Origin: Paracyclopina nana
Taxonomy: Eukaryota > Arthropoda > Copepoda > Cyclopoida > Cyclopettidae
NCBI GenBank assembly: GCA_019096065.1
Contig: JAGUCH010000003.1
Location: 2,418,001-2,482,000, forward strand
Length of the DNA: 64,000 nt
Direction: 5' to 3'
In this document: positions 21,989 through 33,672 of the stretch, one piece after another
How the letters are laid out: every line of letters starts with the position of its first letter
Numbering within the stretch: the stretch's first letter is position 1
Made by a program: the position numbers and the translations under genes
Notes under the pieces: generated by a model
What the model was told of the DNA's origin: nothing
Database searches by the model: none
Seen by the model: the letters and a program-made list of their open reading frames with translations, nothing else

Positions 21989-23462
21989 ATGGCATCAACT
22001 AAAATTGTAACAGGTTGTAACTATCACCAAAGAGATTCTTCTGATACAAAGCTTTACTTGATTTTTTTTATAATATTGCTAGGAGAGATTAAATCGCATG
22101 ACTTGGGCATCGCTTTTACGCATGAGCATTTGTCACAGTTTAGTGATGTTTACTGGCAAAAGCCTCAAAGCCATGAGGAAAAAGCCAAGTCCGCCATGCC
22201 ATGGAGCTTAGAAAACGTTAACTGGATTCGTCAATATCCGTAGCTTCTCTAATACAAGCAATGTATCTGCTTTTTAATCAGTCAGGCCTTTTGAAAGGTA
22301 TTCTCACAAGGACAATTTGGTGATGAATGATGCAGAGTCAGAGAAGGCAGTTTTGGATAGTGTCAGAAAATTCAAGGCTGCTGGAGGAGGATGCTTGGTT
22401 GAAAACTCAACTTTTGGAATCAATCGAAAAACTGCTTTCTTGAAGCAGCTCAGCCAAGAGACGGGAGTCCATATCATAGCAGGAACAGGTAACGTGCGAA
22501 TCAACGAAAATGTGTGGTCATTTAATCACTGGTTGAGTATATAGGATTCTATGTGGCTCCATGCCAGTCTGAAATCACCTTAGCAGCATCCACAGTGGAA
22601 TCCATGGCAGAGCATATCATCAAAGAAATAACTGTGGGAGCTTATGACTGTCCTGAGGTGAAATGTGGATTCATTGGAGAAGTCGGATGTTGTCACCCAC
22701 TAGATGGTAGTTTTAGCTAACACTGGGTAGAAAATTAAGATTCATCAGAATATCTTCAGCATTTGAGAGAAAATCCATTCAAGCTAGTGCTGAAGGACAA
22801 CAAGCAACTGGGGCTCCAGTGAGCTTCCATCCAGGTGATTAGAAATTAAGCAGTAGCCATTTCAATGAAGTTGAGCAACCCTTTCTTTCCTTAGGAAGGG
22901 ACCCTGAGTCACCATTTGAAATCATGAGGATTTTTGCTGAGGCGGGCGGCAACACCAAAAGAGCCATCTGCAGTCACTTGGAGAGTGAGCATAATAATGC
23001 TAATGAATAAATAAACTTCAGCGCTAAGGAGCACTTTTCATTAAGGGACAATTCCTGACCATGGGCAGTTGGCAGATTTTGCAACAGAATTTGGATGCTA
23101 TTGCCAATTTGATCTATTTGGCATAGAAAACTCTTACTACCAAATCAAGCCAAGCATTGACTTTCCAAGCGATGCTCAAAGAATTGGGATGATTAGGTCT
23201 CTGATCAATGAGAAGTTTGAAGACAAAATACTCATGTCTCATGACATCCACACCAAACATAGATTGGTAAAACACAGTGGCTTTTTTAAATTTGACAATT
23301 GATGTTGCTATCAAGTATGTTTGATTATAGGAACTATTTGGTGGCCATGGCTACAAGCATATTTTGGATGTGACTGTGCCAAAAATGCTGGCAAAAGCAA
23401 TCAGCCAAGGCCAAATTGACTACATATTGATTCATAATCCAGCTTCTATTTTATCATTTTGA
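21989..23462 (+). CDS. PTER: Phosphotriesterase-related protein (amidohydrolase fold)
   Basis: Eight plus-strand exons fit: 21989-22013, 22083-22239, 22298-22488, 22545-22706, 22760-22834, 22895-22984, 23046-23266, 23331-23462 (350 residues; human PTER is 349). The N-terminal HxH metal pair is in THEHLS, the metal-bridging acid region in GFIGEVG, and later metal-ligand histidines in MSHDIHTKHRL. The family is a binuclear-metal hydrolase; vertebrate PTER acts on N-acetyltaurine, while the invertebrate substrate is unclear. Exon 2 here lacks the usual VLG lead-in that the upstream cassette keeps. AATAAA follows at about 23514. A decayed tandem copy lies directly downstream. Confidence 0.9.
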
Positions 23463-23630
23463 AATGGGATTGTGAAAGAAATAACAACAACAAAATGATA
23501 AAAATCATATTGGAAATAAAAATAAAAGTTTCCATATGTGAGAGGTTGCTTTGCCTTTTGTGTTGTACATGATGAACTTGCAGCTGAAAATTAAAGGCCG
23601 ATATTGGAGCACATTTCACTGTTACTTACC

Positions 23631-25068
23631 ATGTCAGCCTCTAAAATTACTACAGGTGGTAAATTTGAGAATTTTCTAAATTAACTTTTTTCATTGCACC
23701 AAGTATCTAGTTTTAGGAGAGATACGTCGAACAGACTTGGGGAAGACTTTGACCCATGAGCATTTGTCCCTTTCTGTTGAAGATTTCTGGCTAGAGCCAA
23801 GCCTCCAACATAAGGAAAAAGCCTATTTACCCTGGACATTGGAGAATATTCATTGGATCAGACTTTTCATTAACGTAATTAGTATTGTTATAATCAGGAT
23901 TTGAATTGAACATATTAGGTGTTCACATAGGGACAATTTGGTGTTGTATGATGTGAAATCAGAGCATGCAGTTTATGAAAGCGTAAAGCAATTTAAGGCT
24001 TCAGAAGGGGGATGCCTGGCAGAAAACTCTACTTATGGATTGCACAGAAATACTTCTTTCTTTGAAAAGCTTAGTATAGAGACAAGAGTGCATATTATTG
24101 CTGGCACAGGTACTGTTAAAAATGTCTAAAATACTTTTCAGTATGAACGTTTACTAAAGGATTTTATACGGCGTATTGCCAACCTAACAGCATGTTAAGA
24201 GCCAGTACAGTAGAATCAATGACAGTGCGAATCATTGATGATATCACAGTGGGTACCTCTGACTGTCCAGAAGTCAATTGTGGATTCATAGGGGAAGTCG
24301 GTTGCGGCTTCCCTCTAGATGGTATTTTTACATATTTTAAAAAGCTTTTGTAATAAATTATCTATAAAGCTACAGATTTTGAAAGAAAATCAATACAAGG
24401 AAGTGCTGAAGGACAAGTTGCAACTGGAGCAGCAGTTAGCTTCCATCCAGGCAAGGCCTATAATATCCCAAACTTCAGAGACTTTCAACATTAATACCAA
24501 AATTGTAATCATTCAGGTGAAAGTTATGAATCGAATCTCCTTTTGAAATCATGAGAATTTTCGCTGAAGCAGGTGGAAACACAAAGAAAGCAATTTGCAG
24601 TCACTTGGATGGTAGAGCTCTAAAAAGTATTAAATTTTACTTATTTAAAAATGCTAGATTATATATTTCTTCAGGGACTATTGCTAATATAGCACAATTG
24701 GTAGATTTGGCATCAGAGTATGGATCTTATTGCCAATTTGACTTTTTTGGCATTGAAAACTCCTATGACCAATTCCACCAGTCACAGACTTCCCAAATGA
24801 TGATCAAAGAATCGTGATGATTCAAGCTCTAACCAATGAAAACTATGAGGAGAAGATATTGATGTCACATGAAATCAACACGAAACATAGATTGGTATAG
24901 TTAAAAGCCAATAACTATCCCTTTCACTCATCAAACAAAATTTCTCATAGGAGTCATTTGGAGGTCATGACTACATGCACATTTTAGAAAATGTTGGCAA
25001 AATCAATCACCCAAGATCAAATTGACAATATTTTGATCCATAATCCTGCTACAGTGTTGCCCTTATAA
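23631..25068 (+). pseudogene. Decayed tandem copy of the phosphotriesterase-related gene
   Basis: All eight exon equivalents are present in order, starting with ATG at 23631 and ending at a TAA at 25066-25068. The exon 2 donor region (about 23872) no longer joins exon 3 in phase. The exon 5 donor is GC (after 24452). Exon 6 has a two-base shift near 24530. Exon 7 has a one-base shift near 24782. The last exon has lost bases near 24990. Exons 3 and 4 are still clean. The damage is moderate, which suggests decay after a fairly recent duplication; a truncated transcript may still be made. Confidence 0.85.
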
Positions 25069-25346
25069 AACAAAGAACTACATAAAGTGGATAATCCTTT
25101 TATAGCATGTAGGCTGTTATGCGCTTACCTTGATCGGCATGGATTTGGGGAGAATTTCATATTTCACCAAGTTCAACAGAGTAGGTTGGGCGATTTTCTG
25201 CTTTGTTTATCTATTGCGCAGCTTAGCATGGCCATGCCGGCCCACTTTGAAGCAGCCAGCAACATTTCACCGTAAATCAAGTTGGTTGCACAAGTTTGTC
25301 AACAAATCAAAGAATTTATGTCAAATCGCATAGGGTCACTACCACA

Positions 25347-27160
25347 ATGGCCTCCAAGCAGGGCCCTTTCGCGGAAAACAACATTGAGTTGCCGCAAAAT
25401 TTGTCCATCAGCAGAATAACTGAGCAGTCTTTCCCGCCCGTCATTGCGCCAGCTGAAGACGTTACAGTGTCAGTATTTGAGCCTGAGGTCAGTGTCAAGA
25501 CTGAGAATGGCGATGCAAGTCAGCAAGCTCAGCCCAAGCTGACTCAGCAGCACGAGACGGCAGACACTTTTGACAAGTTTATCCGAAAAGCGAAGAAATG
25601 CGACCCTTTCTTGCTCTGGGGTGTGCTCAGACCCAAAATTCTGAGCAGTGTGTCTCTTTGGGACTTTTTGGTGGACAAGACAGTCTTGCAGGCTCAGTCT
25701 GTGCCAGTTGGCAATGTGCCTTCGCAGAGGCTGAAAATTCTGCTGAATGAAGTCGACCAGCTTTTGCAGCTTGTTTCCCAAGCTTTGGAACATTGCTGCG
25801 AGTCTCACATCAAAACAGAGGACTCTCGGAGTGTTGAAGTACCTGGAATAGATGATGTGTTGGTTCCCGAGAACCTCCTAGGTGTCTTGGGAGTTCCGTC
25901 CCAAAAGAACCCTCTAAGATTGAAAAGCCATGTGGACTTAACTCCTTATGCAAGGATTTTTGCCATTGATGAGTCATTGAAACCTGTGAGTTGATAAACT
26001 AAGTAATACGCAGCCATTCTCAATAACAGTACTATTTTAGGATCAGGATGATGGACTTGTGAAGGAGGAAGACCTCAAAAATGACCTTAACGGCTTGGAT
26101 TTGCTCGGTTTCCCTTTTGACGAGGATGCGGAGGATGATGCTGAAGAAACAGATTCATCCTCATGGACTGAGACTAAAGTAAAGGCGGTAGATTCAGCAC
26201 CCAACAAAAGAGCGGAAAAACCTCGTCAATGTGAAAAGGTAGGTCATTCAATACGCTGATCGATGCGAGAGATGCTATTTTTGCTTATTTCCAGTGCAAG
26301 AAAGTCTTTCCCAGACGACAGAATTACCATTTTCACAAGACTAAGGGTCGGTGTCCCGGTGTGCCGCAACCTCCCAAATACCACAAGCTTCACGAATCCA
26401 AGTACTTTTGCATTCACCCCTCCTGCGGAAGTGGAGATGGTGAAATTCGTGACTCTACTCCGTGCTTTACATCGCGGGGCATTTATTGGAAGCATTTGAT
26501 GGAAAAGCACATCACTGACCAAGACAAAGTACCCAAATCATCTTTACAGCATCTTAAATACATTTCTATAGTTCCTTTTGCCAATTAGGTTTTTCACTGT
26601 GAAGTTTGCCCAGAGAAATTTGCTTATCAAGAAATGCTCAAGTTTCATCTGCAACAGAAGCATGACAAACAGGTAATTTCTATTTAAGCTGTAACTTCAA
26701 TAATGTACTCATTTTTCACTTTTTTCAGTACACGTGCAATTTTTGTGGCAAGAGTGTGTCGACTAGGGCCAGCTTGATCAAGCACGAGAGGTGCCATACT
26801 GGTGAGAAGCCCTACCATTGTGATCAATGTGTCTACAAAACTGCCTCGCTCTCCTCGTTGGCAAGGCACAAAAGATGTAGGCATGATGAAAACCAAAGCG
26901 GACGAAAACATGTGTGCGAACTCTGCGGCAAAGGCTTCTTCACGCCAAACAGCCTGAAAGAGCACATGTTCACACATACTGATGTGAAACGGTTTTCTTG
27001 TCATATTTGTGGAAAACAGCTCAAAAATGACTCGTGCTACAGACGGCACATGGTCTGTGTCCATGGGCAGAAGTACACGTGCGAGATTTGCAACAAGGAC
27101 TTTTCTGCAGTGAGTGGCATCAATCTGCACAAAAGGGAGGTCCATGGTATCTTGTATTAG
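25347..27160 (+). CDS. C2H2 zinc-finger protein
   Basis: Five exons fit: 25347-25985, 26041-26238, 26295-26528, 26589-26672, 26729-27160 (528 residues). The first exon encodes a conserved-looking acidic/helical region with no finger. Exons 2-3 give an odd finger (CEKCKKVFPRRQNYHFH) and a Cys/His cluster. Exon 4 gives one finger, and the last exon a run of five classical C2H2 fingers with a TGEKPY-type linker. The product is probably a nuclear DNA-binding factor; targets are unknown. The exact family is not recognised. Upstream in-frame ATG codons exist (25296), but 25347 has the better context. The stop lies 54 bases from the stop of THNSL1, in convergent orientation. Confidence 0.85.
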
Positions 27161-27214
27161 TGCAATAATGTCAGCATGCAACTTTACTTATGATAAAGAC
27201 AGAGATTTAGAATT

Positions 27215-30200
27215 CTAATGGACGTGTCTTGCATTTGAGTCAAAGTAACTCTTGATAAAGGCTGACAGCTGATAGCAGACTGCATCGTAATTAGCAGGGA
27301 TGCAGTCCTTATGGATGACTTCCTTGTGTTTGCACTCCTCAATTTGGGTGTGCAACGGAGGACTGATAATTTCTTCCGTTATTTGGTCGAAAGCATCATG
27401 ACATTCTTCCACAAACTTGGAGTAATGAGCTGTCGAGGCTATCAACATGGGTCGATTGGCGTGCTTAAATTGATTTGCCACTTTTATGGCTACAGCTGTG
27501 TGTGGGTCCACCATATACTTGTCTTGATTCCACACTCTAAGCATGGTTTCTTTACAGTCTTCTTCACTACACCAACCAGATTTGAGCGAGGAGCTGGATA
27601 CAATTTTCTCCAATTCCTCTGGAGACACTTGGAAGTATTTGTCTTCTGACAGCCTTTCCATGTAATCTTTGACCTTGGCTGAGCCCAAATGAGTCCACAG
27701 AAGCCTTTCGAGATTAGATGAAATCAATATGTCGATTGCTGGAGAAATAGTCTTGTCAAGGCTTCGCTGCCGCAAGTCGTAGGTTCCAGTAGAGATGAAC
27801 TCGTGCAGAACTTTATTTTTGTTGCTGGCACAAATTATATTCTCGTAGGGAATATCCATATTTCTAGCCAAAATGGCTGACAAAGTGTTGCCAAAATTGC
27901 CTGATGGGATGCACACATCTATGGGTTGGCCAATCTCAATAAATCCTTTATTGGCCATTTCAAGGTAATCGTGCTGAAAGAGATAAATCATCATTTTTGG
28001 CATTCGAGTTTTTAAAGAAACAAGGCTAAAAACTATATAGTCAGAAAACGTAATTTTGAAATACTATCTAATAAAAAGTAATGAAAATTTCCTAAGTACT
28101 TTGATGATTTCAGAACCTCCTAACCAAAAACTCTTCTTGAAATTATATTTTTTGATTAAAGAGTTAAATGTTGATTGCCTTAATAATAAAGCCTAAAACC
28201 TATACGTCCTTATCCAAAAGCGATCATATGCCATATTGAGCTTAAAAAAGTATTTTTTCCTTTTTATATATAGATTGAGTCATTTTAAAAATTTGACCTT
28301 ACCAATTTTTATTACAATTAGCACCTATAGCCATTAAAACTTAAAATTGATTTTAAAAATGATATTAAAATAAAACCATGAAATCATACGTAACTTAAAA
28401 TTAAAAGTTAAAGTTCATCTTATATCTGTGCTGACTGCAATTCCTGCAACATATATCTTTCAAAAGGTGCTAGTCTATATTACACGTAGCATAGCAGGAT
28501 GTAGGTTACTAAGCAAAAGTTGAATTTTCACTCTGCGCGCACTGTAGCGCGAGTGAAGAGCTGGCACCTCACCATAGGTCCATGTGGTTGTCACAGAAAA
28601 AGCCAGCAAAGCCTAACCTGGAGATGTAGTCAGCGAAATTCGCAGCTAGCACACTTCACTTCATCGTTAGGTATGGCGTGGAAAGGTCTTGTCATCCTCT
28701 TGTTCGGCCTTGGCCTCACCACCATCCTTGCTCACGAGGACGAAGGCCCCGAGGACGCCAGCTTTGTGCCCAACGATGGCGAGCTGGAGAGTGCTGTCAA
28801 CCCATTGGAAGCCCCGAAAGGAAACTACCATATCATTGATCACGACGGAGTCACCGTACTGAATAGAGACACTTTTGCCCACTTTGTCATGCCCAAGGAT
28901 TTGGTCATGGTTGAATTCTATGCTCCCTGGTGCGGCCATTGCAAAAAGCTCGAACCAGGTATCACCTTACCATCAAAATTCACCTAATTGGCATTTGACT
29001 GATAATTGATTGTCATTTCAGAGTACAAGAAGGCTGCTGAAACGTTGGCCAAGAAGGGAATCACTTTGGCCAAAGTGGACGCCTCCAAGGAGGCTGAACT
29101 TGCCAAGGAGCACATGATTCAAGGCTTCCCCACACTGACAGTCTTCAGGAAGGGTGAAAAGGTTGAGGACTACTCTGGCGAAAGAACCGCTGAGGGCATC
29201 ATCGAATACATGCAGAAAATGGCTGATCCCAACTGGCAGCCTCCACCAAGCGCAGTTGTGGTCCTCACTGCGGACAACTTTACCAAGTTTGTCAAGAACG
29301 AAAAGCTGGCTTTGGCCATGTGGTACGCTCCTTGGTGCAAACATTGCAAGCAAGTCATGCCAGGTAATTTTCACTCGATTACATTAGTTACTAGCTTAAT
29401 TGGCAACCATTTTGACTTGTAGAATATGAGGGAGCTGCCCAGGAGCTTAAGGAATGGGGCATCCCCTTGGTCAAAGTTGATGGAACCAGAGAAAAGGAGT
29501 TGGCCGACCAGTACGGCATTGGAGGCTGGCCAGCATTCAAGATGTTCCGCAAAGGGCGTGTGTATGAATACAACGGACCTAGGGAGAAGCAGAACATCAT
29601 CGATTTCATGAAGGAGCAAGCCAAGCCACCATCTGAAGAGAAAACGCACATGCTTGGCATCACCAACAACCTCGACAGAACTGAGGTCACCGTCGTCGGC
29701 TACTTTGACGGCAAGTCTGACTTGTTCGATGAGTTCATTGTTGCTGCCAACGAGATGAGAGGCACGTTCAAGTTTATGCATTCGTTTGACCCCGAGGTAG
29801 CCAAGAGCTTTGATGTGCCCCAAGAGAGCGTGGCCGTCTACATGCCAGAGATCTTTTGGACTGAGTACGAGAACAAGACTCATGTTCTCAGCAAGAAATC
29901 TGCTACCTACAAGGAGATCATCTCGTTCATCCGAACCCGATCAATTCCCTTGGTGGGATGGAGGAACAAGAGGAACGAGTTCAAGTACACCGAAAGGCCC
30001 CTCATAGTCATCTACTATGACGTCAACTACGATCACCAATACACCAAGGATACTCAGTTCATCCGCAAGAAGATTGTGGAAGTAGCCAAGCACTACGTTG
30101 GCTCCAACTTGAGGTTTGCAGTGAGCAACGAGGAGGAGTATGCAGAGGAGCTTCAGAAGCTCGGCTTTGAAGACTCTGGAGCAGATGTCAATGTCGGGTG

Positions 30201-33097
30201 CTACTCCGAGAAGCAAAAGTTCCGCATGAAGATCACCGATGAGTTCGAGTCAGAGGACTTGGCGCAATTCATTGAAGAGTTGAGGACTGGCAAGATCTCG
30301 CCTTACATGAAGTCTTTGCCAGTGCCCAAGAGGCAAGAAGGCAAGGTCCTCAAGATCGTTGCTGACAACTACGACGACGAGATCCACAAGGTGAAGAAGG
30401 ATGCAGTCATCTTCTTCCATGCCCCGTGGTGCGGCCATTGCAAGGAGTTTGACGCTGTCTACAAGAAGATCGCCAAGAAGATGTCTGCCAACAATGAGAA
30501 CATTGTCTTTGGCAAGATGGATGCGACTGCCAATGACGTTCCCTACATGTTCCCCCAACTTAAGGGCTACCCGTCCATTTTCTTTTTGAGTGCCTACGAA
30601 AAGTTTGATCCCATCCAGTACCAAGGAGACAGGACTTACAAGTCGGTCAAGGACTGGATCAACAGGCACTCTTCCATCTTCTTGTCAGAGGAGGAGAGGA
30701 CCGGTCAAGCTGCCGAGGAGGAGGAGGAGATTGAATCCTTCACAGCTGAAAACTTTGAAGCTGATGTGGCCACCACAGAGACTGAGGAGCCAGTTGCCAC
30801 AAAAGAAGCTGACACCAAGAAGGATGAGCTATGATCTATCATCTTTCTCTAAATTGTGTGAATGTGCATTTAGTTATTCAATGGAGCTCGACACCTAATT
30901 TTATACATCACGTATTTTGGCATTACTTCTAATAAAATGAGGAAAGGCAGCCACATTTTCGTGTGGCTTGCTGGAGTGTGCTACAATTAAAAAGAGCGTA
31001 TTTTGCAGGTGTCACTAGCAGCACTCATTGCAATTATGGCCGCGTCCATTATAATTAATTGTACGTATGGGCAGTCGCATTAATAAAAAAGGGGGATCTT
31101 ACCAAGTGAAAAAGGACTTGAGGCAGGATTCGTCCCCAATTGATGGAGTTTGCAGTGTTCAATGTCACCGAGTGAGATTTCAAAAAGTCACTCTTAATTG
31201 ATGCATCTTTGAGCAAACTTTTCACCATGCGTTGGCAATCATCAAAATTGCCGTCGATTCCCAGAACTTTGACATTTTCAGACTGGCACGAGACCATTTG
31301 CTGCTTTTGAATTCTGCTGATGCCACTAGTGGGATACATGACAAAGACAGCCAATCTTTTCCTAAACGACGCAAATTTTCTGACTGGCATTTCTTTAAAA
31401 AGATTGTCATCACATACTTGTCATTGTCGCCGAGTCTGGAAAAGCCATCAATAACAGCTCCGCCAGTGTCTCCTGAAGTGGCCACCAAGTAAACATGCCT
31501 CTCGTGGGGAAGAAGTAACTCTGATACTAGCCTAAAAAAGATATACGTATATGTATGCATAGATGTGGCATCAATTTACGGTGACTGTCCATTAACAATC
31601 AAGCAAACATACAAACATGCAAACTCGCGCCTCTACGCGAGTTTGAAAATTAAAATTAGCACAAAGTACTTGCGCCTACATGATAATTCCATGAAAGACT
31701 CAACCTTATTTCCCGTGCATGTTAATTTCCCAATCAAGCGCACGAGTCAGCTTTTCCTAAATAGGATTTTTTCTCAGAAAGCCTGTTTCTGTACTAGGGA
31801 TCAATGAACGCCTAGTTTGTATTTTACCTTATTATTTTTAACTGTTAGCTCGCAAGTAGGGGTGAAATGTGGTCTTTTTAGTGACCATGTTACTCCCACC
31901 CATTAATACACATTGCGCTCACCTTGGGAAAAGCTGCAATGCCAAGTCTTTGAAAGATCCAGTGGGTCCATGGAAGAGCTCTGCCAAGTAAATATTTTCA
32001 TTTGGGAGGAATCGAATTGGAACCACTGAAGAATGGCCAAATGATTGAAATGCCTCATTGATGCATGCATCGACCTTTTGGGGAGAAATCTGAGCACGTT
32101 CATGAGATATTGATTTTTATGGGATATTTTCAACATGATCAACTACTCACTTGGGAGTGATGAATCAGCTTTTCTAGCACGATATGGGCTTTGTGTCTGT
32201 ATTCCAATGGAGCTAATCTTTTCAGTTGACCAAACGTTGGCTTGGGCAAAGCATTTTTCGGCACGTAAAGGCCTCCATCACGAGCAAGGCCACTCAGAAT
32301 TGTTGCACCTAGGCCCCATGTGTTGGCAATGAAATGCAGTGGGCCTCCAGGTTCAATTGTGCACCTCGTCGAGGTGAAAGCGTTGCAATAAGCCATCAAG
32401 TATTCATCGACTCGGTGCAAAACATCGTTCTCTACTTCTTCCACAGTTGCTCCTTGCTAGTGGAAAAAGGTAAAAATCATGCTTCTCAATATAGAGGGGT
32501 AACATATTTTACTTGAGGCCAAATTCGTACGTCAAACCAGGGATCATAGTACATTGCCCTTCTGTCCACAATTTCCCTTATGGGAGTGGCAATACCAGCC
32601 ATTTCCTCATCTTCAAGTCCCAACTTTCCACAACACGCAGCCGCACTGACTTCATGCCCACCAACGATGCGGTCAACTTTCATCTCACACAAGCGACTCA
32701 TGATGTCATCCAAGTGCACATCGAGATAAATGAAAATTGCATTCTTCAGGCTTCCCAGGGACTCCATGACGGATAAATCCATCGGACTTGATCCTGTTAG
32801 TGAAACCACGGTTCCTGGAGTGAATGTGGCTACAGCCTCTTTCAGCACTTTGCCTTCTTCCTAAATAAGAGAACAGAAATTAACAAAAATGCTGCACTTT
32901 TAAAAGGTGAAGAGCATATTTACAGCAAGGAAGTTCTTCTCTCCAATTTGGCCCAGCTTTTCACCCACTGAGCAATTCCATTGGGGCTCAAGGACATGAT
33001 CGTCCACATCTATCCATCTGTAGTTCAGCCTTTCTGCCAACCTTTTGCCAATGGTCGTTTTTCCGCTGCCAGGCGGTCCCATTAACAATAGGATCAT
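27215..33097 (-). CDS. THNSL1: Threonine synthase-like 1 (kinase-like plus PLP domains)
   Basis: Seven minus-strand exons fit: 33097-32924, 32860-32513, 32456-32151, 32089-31923, 31531-31418, 31361-31103, 27973-27215 (708 residues; human 743). The N-terminus is a shikimate-kinase-like P-loop domain (GPPGSGKTT at about residues 7-15). It is followed by a threonine-synthase-like PLP domain with the lysine in TGSFKD near residue 323 and the phosphate-binding SGNFGN in the last exon. Animals lack threonine synthesis, and the family's catalytic role is unresolved. The 3.1-kb intron between exons 6 and 7 contains the complete PDIA4-like gene on the opposite strand. The join across that intron is seamless in family terms (FHL|HDYLEMA). 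Confidence 0.93.
28673..30834 (+). CDS. PDIA4: Protein disulfide-isomerase A4 / ERp72-like
   Basis: Three exons: 28673-28958, 29022-29363, 29423-30834 (679 residues). A hydrophobic signal peptide (residues 1-20) and an acidic linker precede thioredoxin-like domains in the order a0-a-b-b'-a'. Active sites are CGHC (87-90), CKHC (201-204) and CGHC (546-549); the C-terminus is KDEL, so the enzyme is retained in the ER lumen, where it forms and rearranges disulfides. ERp72 normally has three CGHC sites; the Lys in the second is unusual and may change its redox potential. The ATG at 28673 is chosen because it starts the signal peptide; an in-frame ATG at 28520 would put 51 extra residues before it. 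The whole gene lies inside a THNSL1 intron on the opposite strand. Confidence 0.95.
30931..30936 (+). terminator. Poly(A) signal of the PDIA4-like gene
   Basis: AATAAA about 95 bases after the PDIA4-like stop codon, still within the THNSL1 intron, so the nested gene can end before the host gene's exon 6 (31103). Confidence 0.7.
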
Positions 33098-33672
33098 GTT
33101 CACGATGATCACAGCGCACAAAGTTAATATAAATAGGAAACTAGTTCTTTAAATTCTTTTTGCACTCTCTTATTAGCACAACAGCCGTCGTTCTCCGACT
33201 ACTCTCCTCAACTAATGCTACTCTCACAAGCTCTAGAATTTCGGGATTGCATAGCGGAATGTTTTTCGTGTCAGAACGAAGCGCATTGACTTTATGGGGT
33301 TTACAAAAAAAGTTTGCTGCAAATACAATAGCAGTTGTTCTTCAAGTTTCATACAGAAGCTATTTAAGTGAAACAATATTTTTCTCTTTGTAGTCAAGAT
33401 AATTTAACGTTTGCACAAATGTATTCAACAAGAAACTGTCATTATTCTATTTATTTGTGATTGCAGTAATGCAAATGAGCATTTTTCATGCTACATAGCA
33501 TTTTGGCATAAGCTCACACAAAGAAATGGTTTAATGCTAAGATGCTAGTAAAACTCGAAAATATACTTAAGGCTTCACTTTGATGGCAAAAACGACCTCA
33601 CCATCTTTTAGCATAATGGATGACTTTTTCACAAAAGCTTCTTTTAGAAGTATTTTTAGGCGAATTTTTTAT
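33098..33672. other. Spacer between THNSL1 start and RBM17 stop
   Basis: 575 bases, AT-rich. I see no gene, no clear repeat and no strong promoter motif. It should hold the THNSL1 promoter and the RBM17 3' untranslated region, since both genes are on the minus strand. Confidence 0.5.

Noticed and set aside
28520-28672. Upstream in-frame ATG of the PDIA4-like gene
   Set aside because: Using it would bury the signal peptide 51 residues inside the protein; the ATG at 28673 starts the hydrophobic segment directly.
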